From Lachnospiraceae bacterium (lineage in GTDB: Bacteria; Bacillota; Clostridia; Lachnospirales; Lachnospiraceae): DNA of 64,000 bases. Below, one piece after another: positions 51,492 through 59,917 of this stretch. Numbering within the stretch: the first letter of the stretch is position 1; each line of letters opens with the position of its first letter. The stretch spans positions 248,001 through 312,000 of the forward strand of contig CABJAW010000002.1 in assembly GCA_902363665.1 (NCBI GenBank), written 5' to 3'. A model generated the notes under the pieces. That model had not been told where the DNA came from. It made no database searches and saw nothing but the letters and a program-made list of their open reading frames with translations. Position numbers and translations under genes: made by a program.

Positions 51492-51504
51492 AAAATATAA
51501 ATAT

Positions 51505-51534
51505 AGTCCGGAACAAATAAATTTATTCCGGACT
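51505..51534. promoter_or_regulatory. Inverted repeat upstream of the sigma gene
   Basis: Perfect 9-bp arms AGTCCGGAA (51505-51513) / TTCCGGACT (51526-51534) around an AT-rich 12-base centre. It could be an operator or a second terminator for the small RNA unit upstream. Confidence 0.45.
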
Positions 51535-51576
51535 GCTTTCCTATTTCGCTGCTGTACAGAATTATTTTTATTTACA

Positions 51577-51847
51577 TGAAGAAAGCCCGATCGACGAATT
51601 TTGTTCTTCGACCGGGCTCTTAATGAATTTCCTGTAATTTCATTGTCTACACCTTCGACTTTCATTGAATTTAAGGTAATGCGCTACGTTCCCTTTGGAC
51701 TGTACCTCCTTTTTTTATTTTTGTTTCGATGGAAAACTGCTCATTTCATTGGACCGTCCTCCTGTTGTCTAAGAAGTGATGTCAGTTTTCTGAATCTTCC
51801 TTTCTCGTCAGAAGATTTTCTTTTTTCTTTGTCATCTCTTCTTTGTT
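51577..51847 (-). ncRNA. Candidate small RNA or peptide-leader transcript, about 270 nt
   Basis: A consensus promoter (51854-51882) and a strong terminator (51578-51618) bracket a stretch without a normal gene. Inside, on the minus strand, are a 17-codon frame MTKKKENLLTRKEDSEN starting at 51830, a minimal frame start-Lys-stop at 51741-51749 with AGGAGG eight bases upstream, and an orphan AAAAGGAGG at about 51706-51715 with no start codon in reach. A 69-codon frame (51456-51665) crosses the terminator, lacks a ribosome site and looks non-coding. I infer a regulatory RNA or a leader with regulatory translation; no known RNA family was recognised. Confidence 0.45.
51578..51618 (-). terminator. 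Strong Rho-independent terminator of the candidate small RNA
   Basis: A 15-bp stem with one mismatch and one G-T pair (AGCCCGATCGACGAA against TTCTTCGACCGGGCT), 5-base loop, then TTTCTT on the minus strand. Confidence 0.8.
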
Positions 51848-51853
51848 GACATC

Positions 51854-51882
51854 ATCATATCATATGTTTTCTATTTTGTCAA
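51854..51882 (-). promoter_or_regulatory. Consensus SigA promoter of the candidate small RNA
   Basis: On the minus strand TTGACA, 17-base spacer, TATGAT, in AT-rich DNA. Predicted start near 51847. Confidence 0.75.
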
Positions 51883-51965
51883 ACATTATTTTTATCTTTT
51901 TGTAATATTCAGAATATTTCTTTGTTTTCAGACTTTTGTATGTTTTTCGAAGATAAAACGGATCG

Positions 51966-52205
51966 TCGCAACCACGCAGGGAACTTGCTTGACTCAAGTC
52001 AAAGCGGATATTCGCAATCCGCTTCGCTACTTGTAGGATCATAAGGGATCCTCCCGCAAGCGGGTCCTTCCTTATGATATTTCATAACCGAGTAGCTGCT
52101 TCGCAGCTTATCAGGAGTGGCTTGTACCACTCCTGATACAAGCAAGTCCCTACCCACTGCTTATTGCTCCGCGCAACCACGCAGGGGACTTGCTTGACTC
52201 GGTTA
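51966..52205. repeat. Mosaic multi-hairpin repeat, full copy 3
   Basis: Order: partial A, E (52002-52024), D (52038-52078), border AACCGAGT, C, B, A, border ACTCGGTT (52197-52204). Module A carries a different loop segment (GCAACCACGCAGG instead of GCAATTGAAGCAGG), and this same segment is seen in the partial A at its other edge. Orientation matches copy 2. Confidence 0.85.
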
Positions 52206-52244
52206 AAAAACAGTGTACCTGGCACACTCCTGCCATGTACACTG
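52204..52244 (-). terminator. Rho-independent terminator of xpt
   Basis: Stem CAGTGTAC / GTACACTG extended inside by TGGCA / TGCCA; on the minus strand followed by six T. Confidence 0.85.
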
Positions 52245-52329
52245 TCATTACCGTTTTTTTTGCAATTCCTCTCACCGGCTTACCGCCAAAAGAATTCCTG
52301 TTTCCGGTCAAATCTGTTTTTCTTCCGGA

Positions 52330-52908
52330 CTACTCCCGGAATGTAATCTCTCCGGTCTTATCATCCATGCCCTCCACGATTGCAAGGGACTCCACGCGGA
52401 TTCCCTTTGAGCGGACGATCTCACCGCCCGGCTGGAAGCCCTTCTCGATAACAATGCCCGCCCCGACAAGCTGTGCTCCGGCCATCTGCACCAGATCTGC
52501 CAGTCCTTCCAGTGCCTTTCCGTTTGCAAGGAAATCATCAATCAGAAGCACCTTGTCATCCGGTCCGAGGAATTCTTTCGATACAATGATATCATAAATG
52601 CGGCCGTGCGTGTAGGATTCTACCTGAGACTTGTAAACATCACCGGCGATGTTTTTCGTCTGTGTCTTCTTTGCAAAAACAACCGGAACGCCGAAGGACT
52701 GCGCCACGATACAGGCAATTCCGATACCGGAAGCCTCAATCGTCAGGATCTTATTGATCTCTTCACCCTCAAAGCGGCGGCGGAACTCTTTTCCGATCTC
52801 CTGAAACAGGCTGATATCCATCTGGTGATTTAAAAAACTGTCTACCTTCAGTACATTTCCCTCTTTTACTTTTCCGTCTTTGCGGATTCTGTCCTTCAAT
52901 AACTGCAT
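52330..52908 (-). CDS. xpt: Xanthine phosphoribosyltransferase
   Basis: A 192-residue purine-salvage enzyme making XMP from xanthine and PRPP in the cytoplasm. It starts [12 protein letters not shown], ends in a short Glu-rich tail, and has the PRPP-binding loop [14 protein letters not shown] (about 122-135) and IEASGIGIA near 63. Start ATG 52908 has GGAGG eight bases upstream. A purine riboswitch precedes xpt in many Firmicutes, but I could not find its conserved core between 52909 and 53081, so regulation differs here or lies elsewhere. Confidence 0.95.
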   Translation of the reverse strand: MQLLKDRIRKDGKVKEGNVLKVDSFLNHQMDISLFQEIGKEFRRRFEGEEINKILTIEASGIGIACIVAQSFGVPVVFAKKTQTKNIAGDVYKSQVESYTHGRIYDIIVSKEFLGPDDKVLLIDDFLANGKALEGLADLVQMAGAQLVGAGIVIEKGFQPGGEIVRSKGIRVESLAIVEGMDDKTGEITFRE

Positions 52909-53081
52909 CGCAGCGTCCTCCATTCCTGTTGTGTTTTGTTCTGGTGAATCACTCCGCAGATTCCATACCGGCTGTCTTTATTCATCAGGCAGTACTGTCG
53001 ATTTTTGCAGAATGACATCTTATTGCTGATTGCTTCTATTCTAATCGCAGCTCTTCCAAAATGCAAGAAATGATTTTACAG

Positions 53082-53750
53082 TCATTCAAATGCTTCCTCC
53101 GCGATCTGCATCCGGGTCTCAAACTGTCCGTAAAAATCCTCCGGCTCATATTCTTTTAAAAAAAACAGCTTTAGAATCAGAAGATTTGCATTTCGCGCCT
53201 GCTCTTCTTCCATCCCCGGCAGCTTTTTCTCCACCGCATCCAGAAAATAATGCCAGCGCGTGACATATGTTTCATACCGTGCAAGGTCCGGCGTATCCAC
53301 CCAGCGGTTTACTTTCACTTTTGTCTTATTCGGCATTGGGCACTCGTGGATCTGAAGGAAATAGTGGAACTCCTTCTTTCCCGCTTCCTCGCTGTAATAG
53401 CGCCCAAGCGGAAACAGACGGCATACCCCCGGGCGAAAACCATGAATGCTGCAGCGCCCCTCTTCATTTAAAAAACCGCAGGCATCCGTTTTCGGATCCA
53501 TCTTAAGGTTCGGCAGAATTATGCCATCCACCACGTGCAGCTCCAGCTTCTGCTCCAGCAAAGCGGCAAACGGCACACCAAGTCCACCGGACAGCCGCCA
53601 CGCATCGTACGGATCGAGAATCACCGATTCCCCCATGCCATGGCAGCAGTCACTGCAGCCCTTGCAGCCGCCGCAATCCGCACGCACCATATCATTTCTG
53701 CTGTATAATCTTCCGTCAGAGATTTCCTCCAGACTGACGTTTCTTTTCAT
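53082..53750 (-). CDS. YkgJ-family cysteine cluster protein
   Basis: A 222-residue protein of the UPF0153/YkgJ family. The N-terminal cluster CGGCKGCSDCC (about 26-36) and the later CSIHGFRPGVCRLFP (about 99-113) supply Cys ligands for a probable iron-sulfur or zinc site. The remaining C-terminal half is helical and unassigned. The family's activity is not established. Upstream of xpt on the same strand with 173 bases between, so co-transcription is possible but not shown. Ribosome site AAAGGGG lies before the ATG. Confidence 0.85.
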   Translation of the reverse strand: MKRNVSLEEISDGRLYSRNDMVRADCGGCKGCSDCCHGMGESVILDPYDAWRLSGGLGVPFAALLEQKLELHVVDGIILPNLKMDPKTDACGFLNEEGRCSIHGFRPGVCRLFPLGRYYSEEAGKKEFHYFLQIHECPMPNKTKVKVNRWVDTPDLARYETYVTRWHYFLDAVEKKLPGMEEEQARNANLLILKLFFLKEYEPEDFYGQFETRMQIAEEAFE

Positions 53751-53782
53751 ATTCGTTTTGTCCCCTTTTCTCTTTCTGACAT

Positions 53783-54586
53783 TTATGATATCACCCGAAA
53801 CTCCCCCGGCGTCATCCCGGTCATCTTTCGGAACATCACCGTAAAATGGCTTGCATCCTCGAAGCCCACCTGGTGGGCAATCGCCTGGATCTCCAGCCGC
53901 CGGTTGCTGAGCAGCTCCTTTGCCTTTGAGATGCGCAGTGACGTAATGTACTCATAGACTGAGCATCCCAGAAAACGACGGAACAGCCGCGTCAGATACT
54001 GCTGTGTGACGTAAACTCCGGCGCTCAGCTCCGCAACGGTCAGCCGCTCTCCATAGCGCGTTTCAATTTCTTGCAGTACCGGTGCAATGTAGCGCTGATA
54101 GACCGGGTCATTACAAGTTTCATCACCGCTCACCCCGTCCGCAAAATTCATCAGGAATTCATAACATGATACGGAAAGTGCCCGCTCATCCATCGGCTGC
54201 GCCGCGTAGCGCTCCATCGTCTCCTCAATCTTTCTGCGGATACGCATCCCCTGACCTTTTTCCGTCAGAATAATCTTTCTCCCATCCAAAATCCGGTCGA
54301 TACTGCCCTCCAGACTTCCCGTCACCGTGGCAAACAACGTATTCCACGTCTCATCGGTCCGCATATAGGAATGCTTTACAAAAGGAGCAATTAAAATTCC
54401 TTCATCCACACCGAGACGGATCGCCCTGCCCTGGATTCTGACCGTTCCCTCTCCGGACTCCGTCTGCAGATAATGGTAATGCGGATATCCATCTGGCCGG
54501 ATCACGTGCTCCTGCTCCCAGTGATTCCCGATCGAATCAAAAATAAATGGTTCGCGCACCGGTGTCCTGATAAAATAAATAGGCAT
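53783..54586 (-). CDS. AraC-family transcriptional regulator next to GH42
   Basis: A 267-residue regulator with an N-terminal cupin-like domain (DGYPHYHYLQTESGEG at about 32-47; APFVKHSYMR) and a C-terminal AraC double helix-turn-helix (LTVAELSAGVYVTQQYLTRL and RRLEIQAIAHQVGFEDASHF, then RKMTGMTPGEFR). GGAGGAAGC precedes the ATG. It is divergent from the GH42 gene and is the likely activator of beta-galactoside use. A decayed MITE lies in the shared upstream region. Confidence 0.9.
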   Translation of the reverse strand: MPIYFIRTPVREPFIFDSIGNHWEQEHVIRPDGYPHYHYLQTESGEGTVRIQGRAIRLGVDEGILIAPFVKHSYMRTDETWNTLFATVTGSLEGSIDRILDGRKIILTEKGQGMRIRRKIEETMERYAAQPMDERALSVSCYEFLMNFADGVSGDETCNDPVYQRYIAPVLQEIETRYGERLTVAELSAGVYVTQQYLTRLFRRFLGCSVYEYITSLRISKAKELLSNRRLEIQAIAHQVGFEDASHFTVMFRKMTGMTPGEFRVIS

Positions 54587-54679
54587 GCTTCCTCCAAATT
54601 CAGGTTCAGAATGTTATATCGACAAGTTTATCATATTATACACAGCCCTGTCCAGACCCGCTATAATCAAAGAAAAGGA

Positions 54680-54757
54680 TTACCGCTTGGAGTCAGGCGA
54701 AATTTCATAAAACAGCTGTAAAATACCTGCATTTTGGAGGCTGGCTCCAAACAGTAA
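54680..54757. mobile_element. Decayed IS66-type MITE remnant (78 bp)
   Basis: Ends read TTACCGCTTGGAGTCAGG and GGCTGGCTCCAAACAGTAA, diverged from the family ends but aligned to them; the internal AAATTTCATAAAACAG and CATTTTGGAGG are kept while about 65 central bases are lost. It lies directly before the GH42 ribosome site. Confidence 0.6.
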
Positions 54758-54778
54758 AACAAACAGGAGGCTCATTCA

Positions 54779-56785
54779 ATGGCTGGTAAATTTAAACGAA
54801 TCTTATACGGCGGGGACTACAACCCGAATCAGTGGGGACGCGAGATCTGGAGCGAGGACATGCGGATTTTCCGTGACGCACGCATCAACAGCGCCACCGT
54901 AAATGTCTTTTCCTGGGCGAAGCTTCAGCCGTCCGAGAACGAATACAATTTTTCCGAGCTTGATGACATCATCGATATGCTCAGCAAAGAGGGCTACGAC
55001 ATCGTGCTCGCCACTTCCACAGGCGCACTGCCTGCATGGATGTTCAAAAAATATCCGGAGGTCGCAAGAACGGATTATCAGGGACGTCATCATAAATTCG
55101 GACACCGCCACAATGCCTGCCCGAATTCCCTCGTTTTTCAGAAATACGCTTCCGCCCTTGTCGATCAGCTGGCCGCACGCTACGCTTCCAATCCGCATGT
55201 AGTCTGCTGGCACATCAGCAATGAGTATGGCGGAGAGTGTTACTGCGAAAACTGTGAAAAGGCCTTTCGTGTATGGCTGAAAAACAAATATAAATCAATC
55301 GAGGCTTTGAACAAGGCATGGAATCTTGAATTCTGGGGCCACACCGTTTACGAGTGGGATGAAATTGTACTGCCAAACGCACTCGGTGACGGTATGGATA
55401 CGGAGCAGAACACCGCCTTTGCAGGACTGTCTGTCGATTACCGCCGCTTTAATTCAGACGGAATGCTTGGAAACTTCAAAATGGAGCGTGATGTAATACG
55501 CCGCTACAACAAAGACGCTCTGATCACCACCAATCTCATGGGCACCTATAAGGGACTTGATTATTTTAAATGGGCAAAGGAGCTCGACATCGTTTCCTGG
55601 GACAATTATCCGGGCTACAATACACCGTGGAGCTATACTGCCATGTGCCATGACCTGATGCGCGGACTGAAGGATGAGCCGTTTATGCTGATGGAACAGA
55701 CTCCAAGCCAGCAGAACTGGCAGCCTTATAATTCCCTTAAGCGTCCGGGACAGATGCGTGCACAGAGCTACCAGACCGTTGCGCATGGCGCTGATACCAT
55801 TCAGTTTTTCCAGCTGCGCAGAAGCGTCGGCGGCTGTGAGAAATTCCATGGCGCAGTCATTGCACACGTCGGTACGGAAAATACCCGCGTTTTCCGCGAG
55901 GTAAAGCAGCTTGGCGAGGAGCTTGAGCAGTTAAGTCCGCTGCTTCCGGGTGCCGCAAACAGCGCAAATGTCGGCATCATCTTTGACTGGGATAACTACT
56001 GGGCCTTCGAATACACGAGCGGCCCGAATGTCGATCTTCTGTACGTCGATCAGATTCATCAGTATTACAAATACTTCTATGACCGTAACATTGCCGTGAA
56101 TATGATCCCTGTCGATGCGGATTTCAGTCGTTACAAGGTCATTGTCGCACCTGTTCTTTACATGGTAAAACCGGGAATGAAGGAAGCTCTGGAAGCGTTC
56201 GTTGCGAATGGCGGTGTACTGATCACGACCTATATGAGCGGTATCGTTGGTGAAACCGATAATGTTTACCTCGGCGGTTATCCGGGACCACTGCGTGCCC
56301 TTGCCGGAATCTGGGCAGAAGAAATCGATGCACTCGCTCCGGAGCAGACGAATACCGTCCGCTTTACTGACGGCACTACCGCAAAATGCCGCATCGTCTG
56401 CGATCTGATCCATACCGAAGGTGCCGAAAGTCTCGCTTCCTACGCAAGCGACTTCTACGAAGGCATGCCGGCCGTAACGAGAAACGCCTATGGAAGCGGC
56501 ATCACCTACTATCTTGCAACCGACATGGATGAAACCGGAATCGCCAAAGTACTGGATTGCGCTATGGAAGACGGAAACGTAACCGCAGTCATCGCAGAGC
56601 CAACGCAGCTTGAGATCACAAAACGTACGACAGAAGCTGCCACCTACTACTTCGTCATGAACTTCAGGGATGAGGCTGCGCCTCTTCCGGCATCTCTTGG
56701 TGGGAAGCTGGATCTGCTCACCGGAAAACAGACCGAGGCCGGAGAGCTGATGAATAAATTTGATGTGAAGATCATCCAGGAATAA
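54779..56785 (+). CDS. GH42 beta-galactosidase
   Basis: A 668-residue cytoplasmic retaining beta-galactosidase. Catalytic residues: acid/base Glu149 (SNEYGG) and nucleophile Glu306 (LMEQTPSQQNW). The four zinc Cys of this family are in place: Cys114, Cys154, Cys156, Cys159. After the barrel come the trimerisation domain (about 390-590) and a short C-terminal beta domain. Length is normal. AACAGGAGG precedes the ATG. No importer is adjacent. Regulation by the divergent AraC gene is likely. Galactosides from plant or host glycans are the probable substrates. Confidence 0.95.
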   Translation: MAGKFKRILYGGDYNPNQWGREIWSEDMRIFRDARINSATVNVFSWAKLQPSENEYNFSELDDIIDMLSKEGYDIVLATSTGALPAWMFKKYPEVARTDYQGRHHKFGHRHNACPNSLVFQKYASALVDQLAARYASNPHVVCWHISNEYGGECYCENCEKAFRVWLKNKYKSIEALNKAWNLEFWGHTVYEWDEIVLPNALGDGMDTEQNTAFAGLSVDYRRFNSDGMLGNFKMERDVIRRYNKDALITTNLMGTYKGLDYFKWAKELDIVSWDNYPGYNTPWSYTAMCHDLMRGLKDEPFMLMEQTPSQQNWQPYNSLKRPGQMRAQSYQTVAHGADTIQFFQLRRSVGGCEKFHGAVIAHVGTENTRVFREVKQLGEELEQLSPLLPGAANSANVGIIFDWDNYWAFEYTSGPNVDLLYVDQIHQYYKYFYDRNIAVNMIPVDADFSRYKVIVAPVLYMVKPGMKEALEAFVANGGVLITTYMSGIVGETDNVYLGGYPGPLRALAGIWAEEIDALAPEQTNTVRFTDGTTAKCRIVCDLIHTEGAESLASYASDFYEGMPAVTRNAYGSGITYYLATDMDETGIAKVLDCAMEDGNVTAVIAEPTQLEITKRTTEAATYYFVMNFRDEAAPLPASLGGKLDLLTGKQTEAGELMNKFDVKIIQE

Positions 56786-56808
56786 TAAACGAACAGGCTT
56801 CCACCATT

Positions 56809-58197
56809 TTACGGTGTATCACCCTTCGCCTCAAAAATATTCTCTCTCGTAATATTTTTTGCCCATTCTCCCTTGCGGTAATGCTGCAGTACCCACGGCC
56901 ATTTCACGAACTCGTCCGTGCACAGCAGGAAATAAACCCAAAGCACCGGAAGTTTCAGCACAAACGCGGCAAAAAAGCCAAGCGGCACCGCATAAACCCA
57001 CATATCAACCGTGTCACAGATCAGACCAAATTTCGTGTCACCGCCTGCACGGAAGACTCCGGCAATCAACGCAGTATTTACGGCCGATCCCATGATGTAA
57101 TAGGAATTGATCAGCAGCATATATTTGAGATAATGCATTGCTGTCTCATTTAAGGAGGCAAATTTTAAAACAAACGGCGTTACTGCCAGAACGATTACGC
57201 CGCCGAGTGCGCCGGTGATCACCGTCAGCCGAAGCATCCGTGATGCATATTTCTTTGATTTCTCCAGATCGCCCTTTCCCATGATCTGTCCCAGCAGGAT
57301 CGTACCGGCACTTGCAATCGCAAAGCAGAAAACAGAACCGATATTCCGAACCACAATTACCAGGGAATTAGCCGCCACTGCGTCTGTGCCAAGATGTCCG
57401 AGAATCACCGAATACATGGAAAAAGCAACACTCCAGGACAGATCATTTCCGAGTGCCGGAAGTGACAGCCGGATAAAATCATGAAACAGCACCTTGCTGC
57501 GAAGAAACATATAGGCCGGATTTAATTTCACATCCTTGCTCATGATCGAAACGATCACACATGCCAGAAGCTGGATCAGACGTGAAAGCGCTGTAGCAAT
57601 CGCAACACCCGTCGCGCCGAGCTTTGGCGCACCAAACAGTCCAAAAATAAATACCGCATTCAGAAAAATATTTAACACGAAAGCCAGCACATTTAATACC
57701 ATACTGATCGTCACACGGCCAATACTGCGCAGGACTGCCAGATAAATCTCAGAAATTCCCCAACAGATATAGGTAATACCCATGACACGCAGGTAGGATG
57801 ATCCGATCGCGATCAGTTCCGGGTCAGCTGTAAACAGCTGCATCATCCGCTGCGGCATCATAAATGCGATCAGCGCCACCAGTATAGAAATCCCGACAGA
57901 AAACCGCAGCGCAATTCCTTCTACCGCATGGATCGCCTGCAGATTGTTTTTTCCGGAATACTGAGAGCATAAAAGTGACGCTCCGGTTCCGAGACCATAG
58001 TACACCATAAACAGAATGCTCGAATAATTCGCCGCCAGCGAAACAGCAGAAATTGAAGACTGCCCCACATAGTTCAGCATAATAACATCCGCAGAATTGA
58101 CCGCGGCACTGAGCAGATTCTGAATAATGATCGGAATCGCCAGCTTAAAAATCTGACGGTAAAAATCATCTTTGCCAGTTGAAATAGAATAGCTCAT
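56809..58197 (-). CDS. MATE-family multidrug/metabolite exporter
   Basis: A 462-residue membrane protein with twelve predicted helices in two similar halves, typical of MATE exporters driven by Na+ or H+. Family features include QNLLSAAVNSADVIMLNYVG at about 26-45 and AVAANSLVIVVRNIG in the second half. ATG 58197 follows GGAGGAAAGAGGGG; a longer frame to 58257 is not supported. Its 3' end is 23 bases from the convergent GH42 stop without a clear terminator. Cargo unknown. Confidence 0.92.
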   Translation of the reverse strand: MSYSISTGKDDFYRQIFKLAIPIIIQNLLSAAVNSADVIMLNYVGQSSISAVSLAANYSSILFMVYYGLGTGASLLCSQYSGKNNLQAIHAVEGIALRFSVGISILVALIAFMMPQRMMQLFTADPELIAIGSSYLRVMGITYICWGISEIYLAVLRSIGRVTISMVLNVLAFVLNIFLNAVFIFGLFGAPKLGATGVAIATALSRLIQLLACVIVSIMSKDVKLNPAYMFLRSKVLFHDFIRLSLPALGNDLSWSVAFSMYSVILGHLGTDAVAANSLVIVVRNIGSVFCFAIASAGTILLGQIMGKGDLEKSKKYASRMLRLTVITGALGGVIVLAVTPFVLKFASLNETAMHYLKYMLLINSYYIMGSAVNTALIAGVFRAGGDTKFGLICDTVDMWVYAVPLGFFAAFVLKLPVLWVYFLLCTDEFVKWPWVLQHYRKGEWAKNITRENIFEAKGDTP

Positions 58198-58415
58198 TTT
58201 CCCCTCTTTCCTCCATACATTGATTGACAGATCACACCCTTTTCTCTGTCTTTTCATTATAATGCCGCTGCACCTGACACACTACCTGTATTTTAACAAT
58301 TTTTTCCGCTATTTTGACTTTTTGTCACATTTCAACTTTTTTCATTTCTTACTTTACAGCCGCTGCTCAAAAATGTACACTATCGATATCACAACCTGCA
58401 TTTCATAAAATGAAA

Positions 58416-58557
58416 GTAACTGTTCAGAGCCAGGCAAAATTTCATAAAACAGGCGGAAAATGCTTGCATTTTTAAGCCTGTTTTTGAAATTTTATCTGGC
58501 GGATACGCCACACCGACGAAATGCGTAGCATTTTGGAGGTTGGCTCTGAACAGTTAC
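58416..58557 (-). mobile_element. IS66-type MITE, copy 6 (142 bp)
   Basis: Intact ends and a perfect 8-bp target duplication AAATGAAA (58408-58415 and 58558-58565). Lies in the non-coding stretch between the MATE and adenosine-deaminase genes, whose remaining parts (58198-58415 and 58566-58639) show only short palindromes such as TTTGCCGCGGCAAA at 58613-58626. Confidence 0.93.
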
Positions 58558-58639
58558 AAATGAAAAGTAAAACACGGAGGTACTTCTGCCGGATCCGTCC
58601 GGATCAGAACAATTTGCCGCGGCAAAAAACACATTGAAC

Positions 58640-58799
58640 TATAGCAATTCTGCAAAATAATGCATTCCCTCCGATCTGTCAGAGTGTGAAATACTGCGTC
58701 AGAAATCTTTGCCGTGCATCAGCACACCTGCAGATTTCATCCTTGTCTTTCGCACTCTGCCAAATCGTCTTGCCTGCATTATTTTATTGAATTGCTATA
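58640..58799. mobile_element. Second MITE-like element, TA-ended (160 bp)
   Basis: Ends TATAGCAATTC (58640-58650) and GAATTGCTATA (58789-58799) extend to 25-bp inverted repeats with three mismatches, closing with AATAATGCA / TGCATTATT. Internal inverted stretches CAGAGTGTGAAA / TTTCGCACTCTG give a long hairpin. TA at both tips fits the TA target of IS630/Tc1-mariner relatives. Single copy in this window. Confidence 0.55.
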
Positions 58800-58830
58800 A
58801 ATGAAACAGGAAGCGATTTCTCTGCTTGTC

Positions 58831-58839
58831 TGTTATAAT
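58831..58839 (+). promoter_or_regulatory. Extended -10 promoter of adenosine deaminase
   Basis: TGTTATAAT, an extended -10 box with perfect TATAAT, about 80 bases before the start codon; no good -35 box. It lies 30 bases after the TA-ended element. Confidence 0.5.
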
Positions 58840-58920
58840 AACAATGCTGGTATCAAGAGAATACCTGACAAATCACAAAATCAATGGAGCAATCCGCACT
58901 ATCAAAAAAGGAGTTCTTTC

Positions 58921-59874
58921 ATGACAACCACAGCTTTCCCGAAAATAGATCTTCATCTTCATCTGGATGGATCACTTTCCATTCCGTTCCTGAAATCACT
59001 GGCGCTTGAAAACGGTCTCACTATGACAGATTCCGAAGTGAGAAATGCCGTCACTGTCTCTTCCTCCTGTCAGAGCCTTCCGGAATATCTGCGTTGCTTC
59101 GATCTTCCAACCCGTTTGCTGCAGACAGAAAAATCTCTGACGCTCGCTACTTTTGACGTTATTCAGCAATTGGAAAATCAGGGCCTTTTTTATGCGGAAC
59201 TGCGTTTTGCACCGCAGCACTACACCAGACTTGGACTGACACAGCAGCAGACGGTCGCTGCCGTCCTCAACGGCGTAAACATGGCAAAGCAGGCAAACCT
59301 TAAGATCCGGATCGGCATTCTTCTGTGTATGTTCGTAACCGGAAGCCCGGCTCAAAATCAAGAGACTGCCGAGCTGGCTGTTGCCTATCAGAATATCGGT
59401 ATTGCCGGGCTTGATCTGGCCGGTCCGGAATCTGCAGTCCCTCTGTCTGAATTTGAAACACTGTTTCATTATGCGTATCTCTCCGATCTTCCGTTTACCA
59501 TCCATGCGGGAGAATGTGGCAATTACGACAATATCAGCAAAGCCATCTCCTTTGGTGCCAGGAGGATCGGCCACGGCTGCGCCGCCCGCTTTTCTGAGGA
59601 ATGTATGCGTCTGCTGGAACGCGAGCAGATTGTTCTTGAGCTCTGCCCAACCAGCAATGTACAGACCAAAGCCGTACCTTCGCTTTTTGAACATCCGATC
59701 CGAACCTTTTTTGACCGTGGTATTTTAGTAACGGTCAACACAGACAACATGACTGTTTCCAATACGACCCTTGACAAGGAGTACACTCTGCTCAAAAAAC
59801 ACTTTCATTTTACAGACGATGAGCTCGCAAAAATGAGCCGGACAGCTGCCCTGGCTGCTTTTGCAAGGCTGTGA
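58921..59874 (+). CDS. add: Adenosine deaminase
   Basis: A 317-residue zinc enzyme turning adenosine into inosine. Metal and catalytic motifs: His12-x-His14 with Asp16 (LHLHLDGS), HAGE at about 194-197, GARRIGHG near 220 and NTDN near 277 for the last zinc Asp. ATG 58921 follows AAAAAGGAG; 40 extra in-frame codons upstream contain the promoter box and are not coding. Along with xpt it belongs to purine salvage. A divergent or downstream nucleoside transporter is not seen. Confidence 0.93.
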   Translation: MTTTAFPKIDLHLHLDGSLSIPFLKSLALENGLTMTDSEVRNAVTVSSSCQSLPEYLRCFDLPTRLLQTEKSLTLATFDVIQQLENQGLFYAELRFAPQHYTRLGLTQQQTVAAVLNGVNMAKQANLKIRIGILLCMFVTGSPAQNQETAELAVAYQNIGIAGLDLAGPESAVPLSEFETLFHYAYLSDLPFTIHAGECGNYDNISKAISFGARRIGHGCAARFSEECMRLLEREQIVLELCPTSNVQTKAVPSLFEHPIRTFFDRGILVTVNTDNMTVSNTTLDKEYTLLKKHFHFTDDELAKMSRTAALAAFARL

Positions 59875-59917
59875 AATTGAAATGTGAAAATCCAATCTGC
59901 TGTATTTTCCATTCCGG

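Noticed and set aside
51456-51665. 69-codon protein gene upstream of the sigma gene
   Set aside because: The frame crosses a strong terminator and a dyad, and its ATG has no ribosome site within reach.
52909-53081. Purine riboswitch upstream of xpt
   Set aside because: The conserved loop and junction sequences of the purine aptamer were not found in this stretch on the minus strand.
58801-58920. 40-codon N-terminal extension of adenosine deaminase
   Set aside because: The extension contains the extended -10 promoter and lacks a ribosome site; the ATG at 58921 has a strong one and matches family N-termini.
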